DNA from: Nostoc sp. MG11
GTDB lineage: Bacteria > Cyanobacteriota > Cyanobacteriia > Cyanobacteriales > Nostocaceae
Assembly: GCF_014904695.1 (NCBI RefSeq)
Contig: NZ_JACXXN010000012.1
Coordinates: forward strand, 124,001 to 188,000
Length of the DNA: 64,000 nucleotides
Reading direction: 5' to 3'
Position 1 is the first letter of the stretch. Every line of letters begins with the position of its first letter. Below the pieces are notes generated by a model, which searched no databases, was not told the DNA's origin, and saw nothing but the letters and a program-made list of their open reading frames with translations. The position numbers and the translations under genes are program-made. Positions 47,636-58,847 of the stretch are shown piece after piece.

Positions 47636-49729
47636 ATGGCTAAATCCCATCAATCATCTTTTCGTCGAATTTTAGTAACAAGAATATTGCTTCTGTTCGT
47701 CCCAGTTTTATTAATAGGGGAGATTTTCGCCCTCAACAAGGCACGCTCTAGCCTATTAAAAACTGCCCGTCAAAACTTAACAGAAAGCGCCATCAATAAA
47801 GGTGAGAAAATTACTGATGCGATCGCCACTTTAAAAACTACCTTACTAACTGCAAGTCAGACAACCTCAATTCAATCGGATTCGCCTCTACAAGCGCAAC
47901 AATTTATCACTCAGTTGAAGCAACAATTGCCAACCCGGATTGAGTGCATCCAATTAACGAATGTATTAACCCGTAAAATCGTTGCTAGCAGCTGTGGCGA
48001 TCAAGTAATTGGAGAATTGAAATTACCTTTTCCAAGTGACGGAATTGATATTAAAGCCATACCACCACCAAAAGTAGGAACAACTGGGAAAAAAACTACC
48101 CAAAATCAACCGCAATTATTATTATCTGCTCCGGTCTATAATCGCCGGGGAAACTTGATTTATACCTTAAATATTCAGTCTACATTACACCAGCAAACTG
48201 AAAATCGGCCGGGATCGCTCACAGGCTCTATAGTAATAATTGCTGAAGATGGCACAATTTTGGCTCACCCATTAACAAATTGGCTGGGGACAAATATTGA
48301 AAAGTACCCAAATGCTTCCCGGTTGAAAAGCATTATTAAAAAGGCGATCGCCGGACAAAAAGATTCAATAAATTTATCTTTTTCAAGAGGACAAGAACTA
48401 ATAGCTGGCTATACAGCTATTGCTAATCCAATTACCAACCAACAGCAGCAAAAATGGATTATTTTAGCTGTCACTAGTGTGGAAGATGCTCTTATTGGTT
48501 TAGAGGAAATAAAACTAATTCTGATTGTTTTAACAGTTGGCTTGATTGGCGCGAGTTTGGTGGCATCGCTCTATCTCGCCCCTTATCTGGCAAGTCCTGT
48601 AGAAGAACTGCGAGACTACGCTCTAAATATTCACTCTCACCATGCTGCACAACCAGTTCCACACAACTTCAAAATCCGCGAGTTCAATCAACTGGCGCAG
48701 GCACTAGACCAAATGATCGAGCGGCTCAAAGCCTGGGCAGAAGAACTAGAAATAGCTTGGAAAGAAGCGAAAACCGCTAATCAGATCAAAAGCCAGTTTT
48801 TGGCTACTACTTCCCATGAATTGCGAAACCCATTAAACACTATTATTAACTGTATTCGCCTAGTTGAAGATGGCTTGTGCGATAGTCGGGAAGAAGAAAT
48901 GGAGTTTCTTAAGCGTGCTGATGAAACAGCGATTCACTTACTCAATATTATTAATGATCTACTTGACATTTCTAAAATTGAAGCAGGTAAGCTTTCAGTA
49001 GTCACAGTACCAATTGATCTCCGAAAAATATTGCTAGAGGTAATCAATTTACAATCAGTTAATGTTCAACACAAAGGCTTGCAGTTGAAATGTGAGCTAG
49101 GGAATGAACCGATACCAATTAAAGCAGATGCCGCAAAACTCAAACAAGTGCTGATTAACGTCATCGGCAACGCTACTAAGTTCACCGAAACGGGAAGCAT
49201 CACCATTGCTACACAAGTTCAATATAGTGCTGGCAAATCTCAGGTTGTGGTAACAGTCAAGGATACAGGTATAGGCATTGAGCCTACTCAACAGCACAAG
49301 CTGTTTCGCCCTTTTGTGATGGTGGACACAACCGCACGCAAATTTGAAGGTACGGGACTGGGACTGGCGATTTCACGGAACTTAATCGAACTCATGGGAG
49401 GCAGTATTACTCTTGAGAGTATGGGTCTTCATCAAGGTACGACAGTTAGCATTACATTACCTTTAATTGACATCTCCTTATTATCAGCTCCAGAAAAAAA
49501 ACAGGACTTAGGAAAACTGGGGTTCCCCGCGGAGGATGAAGGGACTAAAGGAAGCCGCTACCCTAACCTGACGTCTACGGAAAGCCCCTCATTGGGAGTT
49601 TACGGTACAGAAACGAAGGTAGATGGAGACACAGAGCATCGGCTTGTAGAGAAAGCTTGCGAGATTAGTTTATTACAAAGTTTGCCAAAAGGTGGAACTT
49701 GTGCTAATAGCATGTTTGAAAGGAGTTAG
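47636..49729 (+). CDS. Sensor histidine kinase with periplasmic double-Cache-like region
   Basis: 697 residues. TM1 (ILLLFVPVLLIGEIFAL), then a large extracytoplasmic sensor, TM2 near residue 305, a HAMP-like segment, then HisKA with SHELRNPLNTIINC (note Asn where Thr is usual after Arg) and HATPase motifs VLINVIGNATKFTETG, DTGIGIEP and GTGLGLAIS. About 70 residues after the ATPase fold are unlike any domain and arise from repeat-like DNA (about 49500-49700). ATG 47636 is preferred. No paired regulator is adjacent. Confidence 0.9.
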   Translation: MAKSHQSSFRRILVTRILLLFVPVLLIGEIFALNKARSSLLKTARQNLTESAINKGEKITDAIATLKTTLLTASQTTSIQSDSPLQAQQFITQLKQQLPTRIECIQLTNVLTRKIVASSCGDQVIGELKLPFPSDGIDIKAIPPPKVGTTGKKTTQNQPQLLLSAPVYNRRGNLIYTLNIQSTLHQQTENRPGSLTGSIVIIAEDGTILAHPLTNWLGTNIEKYPNASRLKSIIKKAIAGQKDSINLSFSRGQELIAGYTAIANPITNQQQQKWIILAVTSVEDALIGLEEIKLILIVLTVGLIGASLVASLYLAPYLASPVEELRDYALNIHSHHAAQPVPHNFKIREFNQLAQALDQMIERLKAWAEELEIAWKEAKTANQIKSQFLATTSHELRNPLNTIINCIRLVEDGLCDSREEEMEFLKRADETAIHLLNIINDLLDISKIEAGKLSVVTVPIDLRKILLEVINLQSVNVQHKGLQLKCELGNEPIPIKADAAKLKQVLINVIGNATKFTETGSITIATQVQYSAGKSQVVVTVKDTGIGIEPTQQHKLFRPFVMVDTTARKFEGTGLGLAISRNLIELMGGSITLESMGLHQGTTVSITLPLIDISLLSAPEKKQDLGKLGFPAEDEGTKGSRYPNLTSTESPSLGVYGTETKVDGDTEHRLVEKACEISLLQSLPKGGTCANSMFERS

Positions 49730-49795
49730 GAGTCAGGTGAGCAGGGAGCAGGGGGAGAATAAATACTGACTCTTGACTCTTGACTTTGGACGCAG
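49730..49795. repeat. STRR patch
   Basis: AGGAGTCAGGTGAGCAGGG and TGACTCT heptamers between convergent kinase and Gfo/Idh genes. Confidence 0.6.
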
Positions 49796-49798
49796 CAC

Positions 49799-50920
49799 TC
49801 AGCATTTTTTCAAATCAGGAGTTAGAAAAACAGGTTTGCCGCCTTGCTGAAGAGATGCCGTCAACGCATCCAGTATCTCTACTAACTTTGTGCCTACCCA
49901 GCCAGATGAAACCTCTGAGGCAGTATTTTTGAGGATGGAAACAACAAAGCGATCGCAAACCCGCTGCAATGGTTCACCTGTTTCTAGTTCCAACACTTCT
50001 TGCTTTTGATTCACAGGAATAAATTGATTTCCCCGCTGTTCAAACTCACCGTGTAGTAGTGTCAGAGGTGATGAGAGTGACATTTCATCAAAAATCAAGC
50101 TGCCAAGGCTGCCTACAATCCCCAGGCGTCGCTGTTTATCGGGATTCAGCCAGCACAAATGAATATATGCTTGAAAGCCATCTGAGTATGTCAGCGTTAC
50201 CCAGACTAGATCGGCTAGTCCCTGAGAAGAGGCAGAGGGGCAGGGGGCAGGGGGCAAGGGGGAGGACTTGTACAGGAATTCTTCTCTGATCCCCACTCCC
50301 TCCTCCTCCACTTCTTTTTGTAGCCACACTGTACCCGTTGCTTGTACTTTCACTGGTAACTGACCCAGCCAGGTATTAAAAATTGCAATATCGTGAATGG
50401 CTAAGTCCCACAGTGCATCAACATCTCGCCGGACAGGCCCTAAGTGGGTGCGGGTGGCATAGCCGTAGCGTAAATTACCTAGTCTTCCAGCTTCAACTAT
50501 AGTTTGCCCTCGCTCAACCGCTGGGTGAAATAAATAGGTGTGGTCAACCATGAGTATTAAGTGCTGTTGCTCTGCCAACTGGCAAAGTTCCTGGCATTGT
50601 ATTGGGTTGAGTGTTAAGGGTTTTTCTGCCAAAACATGGTATCCCTGCTGGAGAGCGTCTTGAATTAAGGCATAGTGGGTAATAGCGGGAGTCGCGATCG
50701 CTACCCCTGTCAACCCTGGCACTTGCTTCAAAGTCTGCCAATCAGTTGTTAATACGACATTTTCATCTAAATTAAACTGCTGTTTTACTGTTATTAATCG
50801 TTCTGGAGTGGGGTCTACTATTGCAACTACATTTACTTGGGGATGTGCTAAAAAATTTCGCAGTAAATGTACTCCCCAACGTCCAACACCGATAACAGCG
50901 ATTTGAATTTTGTTTGTCAT
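49799..50920 (-). CDS. Gfo/Idh/MocA-family oxidoreductase
   Basis: 373 residues. The N-terminal Rossmann motif is AVIGVGRWGVHLLRNF, followed by VAIATPAITH and EKPLTLNP with the catalytic Lys. The C-terminal domain holds DVDALWDLAIHDI. Substrate is probably a sugar or cyclitol but unspecified. Residues about 207-237 (EEEGVGIREEF, then SPLPPAPCPSASSQ) are an insertion coded by tandem GGGGCAG-type heptamers at 50222-50268, so an STRR has been absorbed into the protein. Confidence 0.88.
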   Translation of the reverse strand: MTNKIQIAVIGVGRWGVHLLRNFLAHPQVNVVAIVDPTPERLITVKQQFNLDENVVLTTDWQTLKQVPGLTGVAIATPAITHYALIQDALQQGYHVLAEKPLTLNPIQCQELCQLAEQQHLILMVDHTYLFHPAVERGQTIVEAGRLGNLRYGYATRTHLGPVRRDVDALWDLAIHDIAIFNTWLGQLPVKVQATGTVWLQKEVEEEGVGIREEFLYKSSPLPPAPCPSASSQGLADLVWVTLTYSDGFQAYIHLCWLNPDKQRRLGIVGSLGSLIFDEMSLSSPLTLLHGEFEQRGNQFIPVNQKQEVLELETGEPLQRVCDRFVVSILKNTASEVSSGWVGTKLVEILDALTASLQQGGKPVFLTPDLKKC

Positions 50921-50925
50921 TTGTC

Positions 50926-51112
50926 AAGAGTCAAGGGTCAAGAGGAGCCAGCGCCGTGGTGTTAGCGTAGCGGTAGCGACGTAGGAGCGTCAAGGGTTTC
51001 CCGCGCCACTTGCCACAACGGGGGGAACCCCCGCAAGGCAGTGGCTTGACTTGAGGCGACTGGCGTTCAAGTGTCAAGAGTCAAGATTTGGACTCTGGAC
51101 TTTTGACAATTA
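50926..51112. repeat. STRR and dispersed repeat block
   Basis: TCAAGAG/TCAAGGG heptamers on both sides of a GC-rich repeat (about 50945-51060) between rnc and the Gfo/Idh gene. Confidence 0.65.
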
Positions 51113-51145
51113 AATGATTATCAGCTTATCAACTGTATTTCGAGT

Positions 51146-51865
51146 TCAGGGTTTTTCCTGATTAGTGATTGCTAAAAATGCTACTTTTGCTGCTGCTTGT
51201 TCAGCAGTTTTGATGGAGCGCCCTTTACCTTGTCCAAGTTTTTTTCCGTGCAGCCAAACTTCAGCGACGAAACGCTCTTGATTACGGTGCGGTTGCCCGA
51301 TTTCTACAACCCGATACTCTGGTAAAACTTTAAATTGTGCTTGAGTCCATTCTTGCAGAGCTGCTTTGTAGTTGAGTCTAGCTGGATCAAGGCGAATTTC
51401 TGTTGCTAGTTGTTGGAAGTGGGGATCTAGCCAAGGGCGAATTAGTTCAAGATTTTGAGTGCTGAGGTAAAGCGCACCCAGAACTGCTTCAAAGGCATCT
51501 GCTAGTCGTGACTCTTGACCAATTTTATCAGCGGTGGCACTGCCAGCAACTAGTAGGTATAGCTCGAAACCGTATTCTCTAGCCAGTTGGGCAAGGATGC
51601 GATCGCTTACCAATACCGAGCGAATCGCTGCAAAATCCCCTACTGGACAATCGGGGTAATGTTCCCATAACACAACGGCTGCTACCAAACGTACCACAGC
51701 ATCCCCAACAAACTCTAGTTGTTCATAGTTTGCTGTCTCAGAAACAGTTGGGTGAGTCAGCGCCAAATCCAGTAGTTGCCACTTTATAGGTGCTTCTGGT
51801 GGCATACCTAATTTTTGGACTAAGCTTTCGAGTTGACGCTGACGGCGTGGATAAGCTAGGGACAT
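51146..51865 (-). CDS. rnc: Ribonuclease III
   Basis: 239 residues. The RNase III domain holds YEQLEFVGDAVVRLV (signature with catalytic Glu/Asp) and LADAFEAVLGALYLS. The double-strand RNA-binding domain follows from about residue 160 (NYKAALQEWTQAQF and GKGRSIKTAEQAAAKVAFLA). It processes rRNA and structured RNAs. Cyanobacteria carry more than one rnc-like gene. Confidence 0.95.
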   Translation of the reverse strand: MSLAYPRRQRQLESLVQKLGMPPEAPIKWQLLDLALTHPTVSETANYEQLEFVGDAVVRLVAAVVLWEHYPDCPVGDFAAIRSVLVSDRILAQLAREYGFELYLLVAGSATADKIGQESRLADAFEAVLGALYLSTQNLELIRPWLDPHFQQLATEIRLDPARLNYKAALQEWTQAQFKVLPEYRVVEIGQPHRNQERFVAEVWLHGKKLGQGKGRSIKTAEQAAAKVAFLAITNQEKP

Positions 51866-52163
51866 TATTGATTAATCGTTAATCATCATTATTCATTAAC
51901 ACAATGACTAATGACACAAGTAGAGAGACAGGACATATTTGGCAAGGATTTCAGACTCTAAGGAGCAAAATCTTACACAAAACTTACAAAATAGATTGAT
52001 TTTGCTTCTTAAAACTGTATTATCAGTCATAACTTAAAATACAAAAATCGTACAATCAAGTTCTTGTCACTTATTATCTCTCTTAAATGCCCATAATTCT
52101 CTAACTATTGCTTCAATAACTTTACAATACTCAAATTTTTAGTACATTTTTACTATGATGTAA

Positions 52164-52322
52164 ATAGTTGACATCGGTTTGAGCGGCTGGTTTTTGGGAA
52201 GTTTCGCCATTTTTAAGCGATTATATTCTAGTAATGCTCATGGAATGCAAAGTGATTTTGGTTTAGGATTAGCGATCGCCCAAGCTCATAGAGGTAAAAT
52301 TATTGTTATCTGTCGTAGTTAA
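52164..52322 (+). pseudogene. Histidine-kinase HATPase remnant
   Basis: One uninterrupted frame reads IVDIGLSG (N-box-adjacent DTGIG remnant), IFKRLYSSNAHG (resembles the IFERFYR box), then DFGLGLAIAQAHRGKI and a stop at 52320. It starts with no initiation codon and lacks the first half of the ATPase domain. It is a relic of a lost sensor kinase, 46 bases before ftr1. Confidence 0.7.
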
Positions 52323-52367
52323 ACCAGCAGAAGCATCTGCTACTGAAATTATCTAAGTTAATATCTT

Positions 52368-53288
52368 ATGAATTGGAGTGCTGCATTACCAACCTTTCTT
52401 ATCACTTTAAGAGAAGGTGTAGAAGCTGCTTTAGTTGTCGGAATTGTCTTCGCCTGTTTACAGCAAGCTGAACAACAAAAATTGCATCGTTGGGTATATT
52501 TAGGAATTTTTAGCGCCACTATAGCTAGTTTTGTAGTTGGTTTATTACTCAACTTTGGTATCCAAGGATTGCAGACATCCAAGTATATATACGCACCTAT
52601 TTTTAAGCAACTATTTGAGGTCGGACTGGGTGTAACTGCGATCGCTATGCTTAGCTGGATGCTAATCTGGATGACGCGACAAGCACGATTTCTCAAAGCA
52701 GAAATTGAAGGCTCTGTCAAAAGCGCTTTGGGTAATGACAACCGCGCGGCTTGGGCAATTTTCAGCTTAATTTTTATTGCCGTATTTCGAGAAGGTGTAG
52801 AAACAGCTTTGTTTATCGTCGCTAAGTTTCAAGAAGGCTGGATACCAGTACTTGGGGCAATAGGAGGACTAAGTACAGCAGTTTTAATTGGGATGCTGCT
52901 GTTTAAGTGGAGTATCCGTATTAACTTGAGCCAGTTTTTCCAAGTGATGGGCGTATTCTTGCTAATGATTGTCTCTGGACTGGTGATTTCTGCCTTTCGT
53001 CATCTTGATGCTGCGGCGATCGCTTGGAGTCAAATTAATTCTTCAGTTGTTGAATGTGGACAAGGGAGTACCTCTTGTCTTTTGGGGCCCCAGGTTTGGG
53101 ATCTCTCAGGTATTTTACCCGACCGACAGTTTCCTGGCATTTTGCTAAAAACTTTATTTGGCTATACCCAAAAACTGTATCTAGTTCAAGCTGCCGGGTA
53201 TCTGCTCTTTTGGGCGATCGTGGGTAGCCTTTACTTCCGTAGTCTTAGTCAACCCAGACAATTAAAACCAGCAACCAAACTTAATTGA
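52368..53288 (+). CDS. ftr1: FTR1-type iron permease
   Basis: 306 residues with seven predicted membrane helices. Two REGVE motifs bind iron: TLREGVEAALVV near residue 15 and FREGVETALFIV near residue 140. The bacterial family (EfeU) imports ferrous/ferric iron. No EfeO or EfeB is adjacent. A short extracytoplasmic loop contains Cys residues (VECGQGSTSCLL). Confidence 0.9.
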   Translation: MNWSAALPTFLITLREGVEAALVVGIVFACLQQAEQQKLHRWVYLGIFSATIASFVVGLLLNFGIQGLQTSKYIYAPIFKQLFEVGLGVTAIAMLSWMLIWMTRQARFLKAEIEGSVKSALGNDNRAAWAIFSLIFIAVFREGVETALFIVAKFQEGWIPVLGAIGGLSTAVLIGMLLFKWSIRINLSQFFQVMGVFLLMIVSGLVISAFRHLDAAAIAWSQINSSVVECGQGSTSCLLGPQVWDLSGILPDRQFPGILLKTLFGYTQKLYLVQAAGYLLFWAIVGSLYFRSLSQPRQLKPATKLN

Positions 53289-53354
53289 TAGGCCTTTATG
53301 CTTGCGAGATCCCACAAATGTGCGAATCATGAAGAATACTGAACACTGAGTTTA

Positions 53355-53769
53355 AAGGAAAGAGCAGGACATAAGCCGGGTTCTGTTCTCTTTCGAGGGC
53401 AGTTATCTATCTGGGACGCCTGTTACCAGACGCCTCAAGCGGCTCTTTTTGAGCGGAACTGGTAAAAGACCAACCGTAGTTCCTTTCGCCTTGCTTCCAA
53501 CCGGGGTTTACCGAGCCAGCGCCTCTCGACGCTGCTGGTGCGCTCTTACCGCACCTTTGCACCCTTACCAACCAATTTTGAATTTTGGATTTTAGATTCA
53601 ATCCAAAATCTAAAATTTAAAATTGGTTGGCGGTATCTTTCTGTGGCACTATCCTCACGATCGCTCGCACTGGACGTTATCCAGCAAGTTTGGTCTTTCG
53701 GAAGCCCGGACTTTCCTCAAACCAGCCACTATGACTGATCTGCAACCGCCTGCGCCTACTCCTTCCCAA
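53355..53769 (-). ncRNA. rnpB: RNase P RNA, with STRR hairpin
   Basis: The minus strand reads GGAAGGAGTAGGCGCAGGCG at the 5' end and ACAGAACCCGGCTTATGTCC at the 3' end, hallmarks of bacterial type A RNase P RNA. GGTTTGAGGAAAGTCCGGGC and a P1 helix of 13 pairs joining the ends are present. The length is about 415. At 53571-53633 an AT-rich hairpin of about 28 pairs is made of TTTTGGA/TTTTAGA-type heptamers, as known for heterocyst-forming cyanobacteria. The exact ends are estimated from P1. Confidence 0.95.
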
Positions 53770-53812
53770 GATCTAGTGTAATCTTTGGATGGTATCGTGC
53801 GTTTGGTTGGGA

Positions 53813-54523
53813 TTATTTCTTTTTATTCCAAGGTAGGGCGTACGTCCAAGGTAGTTTCTTGATGGTGAAAGGACAATTGATAATACACATTGGGGGAACA
53901 TTGACACCGGGCGCTAGACCTACACGCACCTCAGATATCCGTAATACTAGTTGTAAGGAAAATTCCAACTCCTTTCTTCTATTTATGAAGTCGTTGTACA
54001 ACTTTTTTTGCGGTGGCCCAGCAGATTTCAGCCCAGTAATATTAATTAAGGGTTTTTTAGTTGTGTAAGTTCCAGTTACTTGATCGCGCTCGAAAACATT
54101 TTCTGATGTCACCGTTTCCGTAAGTGTTTTTTTAGGAACAATTAAGCTGGGACTTTGTGGTACAGCTAAGTCGCGAGTTAAGTCTGGTGATTTCCGAATT
54201 ACGCGGCGCGATTCCTTGCTGTGTTCGACTACTAAAGAGCTATTATCCCAATCAACGTATACGGCAATATTTTCAGATTTATTTTCAATGCTAATTTGTA
54301 AGTCTTTAAGATCGTCAATTGGGTATGAGGCCTTAAGTTTACAGGAAATCCCGATTTGGTCTTGGAGATTTTGTTCTTTGAGTTGTTCATCGACGACACC
54401 TTTTTTAAACTCAAACTTAACTTGATCGTCGATTGATTCAATCATCCGATTGAAGACATAAGACACACCAATAATATAAAGTGTCAAAACTACTAAATTC
54501 TGGTCACTGCTATTATTTTGCAT
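53813..54523 (-). CDS. Unknown membrane-anchored protein
   Basis: 236 residues. One hydrophobic segment near the N-terminus (LVVLTLYIIGVSYVF) probably anchors it; the rest is soluble, with a beta-rich pattern such as LQISIENKSENIAVYVDWD and VRVGLAPGVNVPP. I do not recognise a family. No coding neighbour shares its promoter; rnpB lies downstream. Confidence 0.55.
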   Translation of the reverse strand: MQNNSSDQNLVVLTLYIIGVSYVFNRMIESIDDQVKFEFKKGVVDEQLKEQNLQDQIGISCKLKASYPIDDLKDLQISIENKSENIAVYVDWDNSSLVVEHSKESRRVIRKSPDLTRDLAVPQSPSLIVPKKTLTETVTSENVFERDQVTGTYTTKKPLINITGLKSAGPPQKKLYNDFINRRKELEFSLQLVLRISEVRVGLAPGVNVPPMCIINCPFTIKKLPWTYALPWNKKK

Positions 54524-54584
54524 TCAAATATATAAACTCCATCTGATGATTTTGTATATTCGCCTCATTGCGGAGCAGTAATCT

Positions 54585-55727
54585 TTAGTCACGCTTAATT
54601 GTCGAAGAATTTTCGAGCCAGCCTCGCTGCCAGAATAAGAATAACAACCCAAATCCGATTACTGCCATTACTGCTAAGCAAATAGGATAACCCCAATACC
54701 AATTCAATTCAGGCATATTATAGGGCGATTTTTCAGTATTGAAATTCATCCCATATATTCCAGCAACAAAAGTCAGTGGAATAAAAATTGCTGAAACAAC
54801 TGTTAGCACCTTCATGACTTCATTCATTCTGTTACTCACTGCTGATAGATACACATCCATTAACCCAGATGCCAGTTCTCGGTAAGTTTCTACCATGTCC
54901 ATGACTTGCACTGCATGGTCATAACAGTCTCGTAGGTAGATTCGTACTTCTTCACTAATCAATTCACTGCCATCTCGAATTAAAGAATTAATTGCATCCC
55001 GCTGGGGCCAGATAGCACGACGCAGTTGCAGTAATTCCCGCTTTATGTGATAGATATTTTGTAGTGTTCGCCGAGTAGGGTTGACTATTACTTCCTCCTC
55101 TAACTCTTCGATGCGATCGCCATAAAGTTCTAGTACTGGGAAAAAGCCATCAATGATTGCATCTAATAGAGCATAAGCTAAATAATCGGCTCCTTGCTTA
55201 CGGATGATGCCTTTACTTTTTTCTATTCGCGATCGCACCCCTTCAAAGCAATCATGTTCTGGTTCTTCTTGCACAGTCAGCAAGTAATGTTTCCCCAATA
55301 TCAAACTCACTTGTTCACTATAAAAACCACATGTTCTTTCCTTTGGTACTACCATACGAGCAATAAACAGCAATTGGTCTTCATAATCCTCTACTTTGGG
55401 ACGCTCTGGTACATTCACCACATCTTCTAAAACCAAAGGATGTAAATCAAAAACTTGACCCAATCTTTGTAATATATCTTGACTACCTAAACCTTGTACG
55501 TCTACCCAAGAGACGGATTCCGTGTCCAAATAGGGGATGCATTCCTCTGGGGCTGCTATTTGATTACGGATGACATTAGTTTGGTTATAGTCAATCAAAA
55601 AAATTATCGGTGGTGGAGCATCTGCATCAACGATGATGGTTCCTGGTAAAGTCCCTGGGTGATGATAGAACTCATCTGCATGTTGCTTAGTTACCAATCT
55701 GGCAAGGCGGCGTAGTTTTCGTGCCAT
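54585..55727 (-). CDS. corA: CorA-type Mg/Co transporter
   Basis: 380 residues. The N-terminal cytosolic domain has LDTESVSWVDVQGLG and VEDVVNVPERPKVEDY. The C-terminal part has two transmembrane helices with the ion-filter motif YGMNF after the first (VVSAIFIPLTFVAGIYGMN). It forms a pentameric Mg2+ channel. It is alone in the locus. Confidence 0.93.
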   Translation of the reverse strand: MARKLRRLARLVTKQHADEFYHHPGTLPGTIIVDADAPPPIIFLIDYNQTNVIRNQIAAPEECIPYLDTESVSWVDVQGLGSQDILQRLGQVFDLHPLVLEDVVNVPERPKVEDYEDQLLFIARMVVPKERTCGFYSEQVSLILGKHYLLTVQEEPEHDCFEGVRSRIEKSKGIIRKQGADYLAYALLDAIIDGFFPVLELYGDRIEELEEEVIVNPTRRTLQNIYHIKRELLQLRRAIWPQRDAINSLIRDGSELISEEVRIYLRDCYDHAVQVMDMVETYRELASGLMDVYLSAVSNRMNEVMKVLTVVSAIFIPLTFVAGIYGMNFNTEKSPYNMPELNWYWGYPICLAVMAVIGFGLLFLFWQRGWLENSSTIKRD

Positions 55728-55831
55728 AAAGTTTTACTTAATAGGCATTGGTTAGGAGTTGGGAGCTTTTTATATTTTGAATGCAACTTGGATGACAATG
55801 TACTAGATTGCTTCTGAAACAGCAACGGTAT

Positions 55832-55864
55832 AAAAAAAACAGTTTGCCTTGGCAAGACAAACTG
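55832..55864 (-). terminator. groEL terminator
   Basis: On the minus strand CAGTTTG/CAAACTG with an 11-base loop is followed by eight T, 65 bases after the groEL stop. Confidence 0.85.
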
Positions 55865-55928
55865 CATAAAGTACCTATATTAATTCTGGCGGGTACAAAA
55901 ATGGCTGCCAAATTTAGTCGCTGATGGA

Positions 55929-57611
<1,683 letters not shown>

Positions 57612-57640
57612 TCATTTCTCAAGCGCTTCCATTAGACAAT

Positions 57641-57667
57641 TTAGCACTCACAGGTCAAGAGTGCTAA
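57641..57667. promoter_or_regulatory. CIRCE element
   Basis: TTAGCACTC, a 9-base spacer, GAGTGCTAA: an exact match to the CIRCE inverted repeat bound by HrcA, about 33 bases before the groEL ATG. Heat-shock derepression is expected (established for the element). Confidence 0.96.
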
Positions 57668-57766
57668 TTTTCCCACCAACTCAAGTTACAAATAGAAACA
57701 AAAAAAATTGATTAATATACAGTTGATGCTCATATTAAATACTGGCAGTAATGCCTGAATTGGGAG

Positions 57767-58846
57767 ATGAATCTAGACAACTCCCTTAAGTCCCTTGGTA
57801 TTGCCGATCCTAGCGGCACCGGCTGGTTGGCAGTAGTATTTACGTTTCTCTTAGCTTGGCTTGTAACGTGGCGTTTGATTCCGACAGTACGCAAATTTGC
57901 CTTGCGGGTAGGTTGGGCTGACCAACCCAATGCACGGCGACTTAACCGAGAACCTTTACCGAATGCAGGAGGGTTGGCTATTTACGCCGGAGTGATTGCC
58001 GCACTGGTACTAGCTAGCCTTTTACGACCGATCGAACTCCAAAACGTATTGGCTCAGGTGTTAACTATTTTGTTGGGGGGTTCGATATTAGTTCTTGTTG
58101 GCTTTATCGACGACCAGTTCGGTTTACCTCCCTCTGTTCGTTTGTGGGCGCAAATTATCACGGCACTTTTGCTAGTTGCTAATGGCATCAGCATTAAAGT
58201 CGCTTTTGGCACTCCCATAGACTCGCTTCTGTCGATGTCGCTGACGGTACTCTGGGTAGTAGGTATTACCAACGCCATTAACTTAATGGACGGAATGGAT
58301 GGTTTGGCGGGAGGAATCAGCTTTATCACCGCCATGAGTTTGTTAGGGGTTTCAGCTCAGTTTCCTAATCGTGCTGCGGCAACTTTAGTTCTGGCAGCCT
58401 TGGGAGGTGGGGCGCTGGGCTTTTTACGCCACAACTTCCACCCCTCGCGCATCATTATGGGTGATGCTGGAGCATACTTTTTTGGCTATGTACTGGCAGC
58501 GACCAGCATTTTAGGTAGACTTCAACAAAACACAGTTTATGCCCTTATACCGACGGTTTTATTTCTGCTGTTGCCAGTGCTGGACACCACTCAAGTATTT
58601 GTGCGGCGGTTACTGGCGGGAAATAATCCTCTGAGTACTCCTGGTAAAGACCACCTGCACCACCGCTTACTTGCTTGGGGACTCTCCCAGCGTCACGCTG
58701 CGTTCACTCTGTGGTCAATTACTTTGGTTTGTAACTTGCTGGCTATGAGAATACAAGGCATGAGCGGAGTAGTGATGCTTACTACCGCCAGTAGCATTAT
58801 TATTCTGTTAGGTTTTACTGTCTGGCAAAGGATGCGACAGCAGTAA
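57767..58846 (+). CDS. WecA/TagO-type undecaprenyl-phosphate sugar-1-P transferase
   Basis: 359 residues, about ten membrane helices (MraY/WecA family). It starts a lipid-linked polysaccharide by moving a sugar-1-phosphate to undecaprenyl phosphate. Signatures: LNREPLPNAGGLAIY, GFIDDQFGLPP, INLMDGMDGLAGG with catalytic Asp, and KDHLHHRLLAWGLS. It more likely uses UDP-GlcNAc than UDP-MurNAc-pentapeptide, so an exopolysaccharide or lipopolysaccharide role is inferred. It is divergent from groEL. Confidence 0.88.
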   Translation: MNLDNSLKSLGIADPSGTGWLAVVFTFLLAWLVTWRLIPTVRKFALRVGWADQPNARRLNREPLPNAGGLAIYAGVIAALVLASLLRPIELQNVLAQVLTILLGGSILVLVGFIDDQFGLPPSVRLWAQIITALLLVANGISIKVAFGTPIDSLLSMSLTVLWVVGITNAINLMDGMDGLAGGISFITAMSLLGVSAQFPNRAAATLVLAALGGGALGFLRHNFHPSRIIMGDAGAYFFGYVLAATSILGRLQQNTVYALIPTVLFLLLPVLDTTQVFVRRLLAGNNPLSTPGKDHLHHRLLAWGLSQRHAAFTLWSITLVCNLLAMRIQGMSGVVMLTTASSIIILLGFTVWQRMRQQ

Positions 58847-58847
58847 T

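Noticed and set aside
52230-52322. Start of a short gene upstream of ftr1
   Set aside because: The frame has no initiation codon before the conserved kinase motifs and lacks the rest of the domain.
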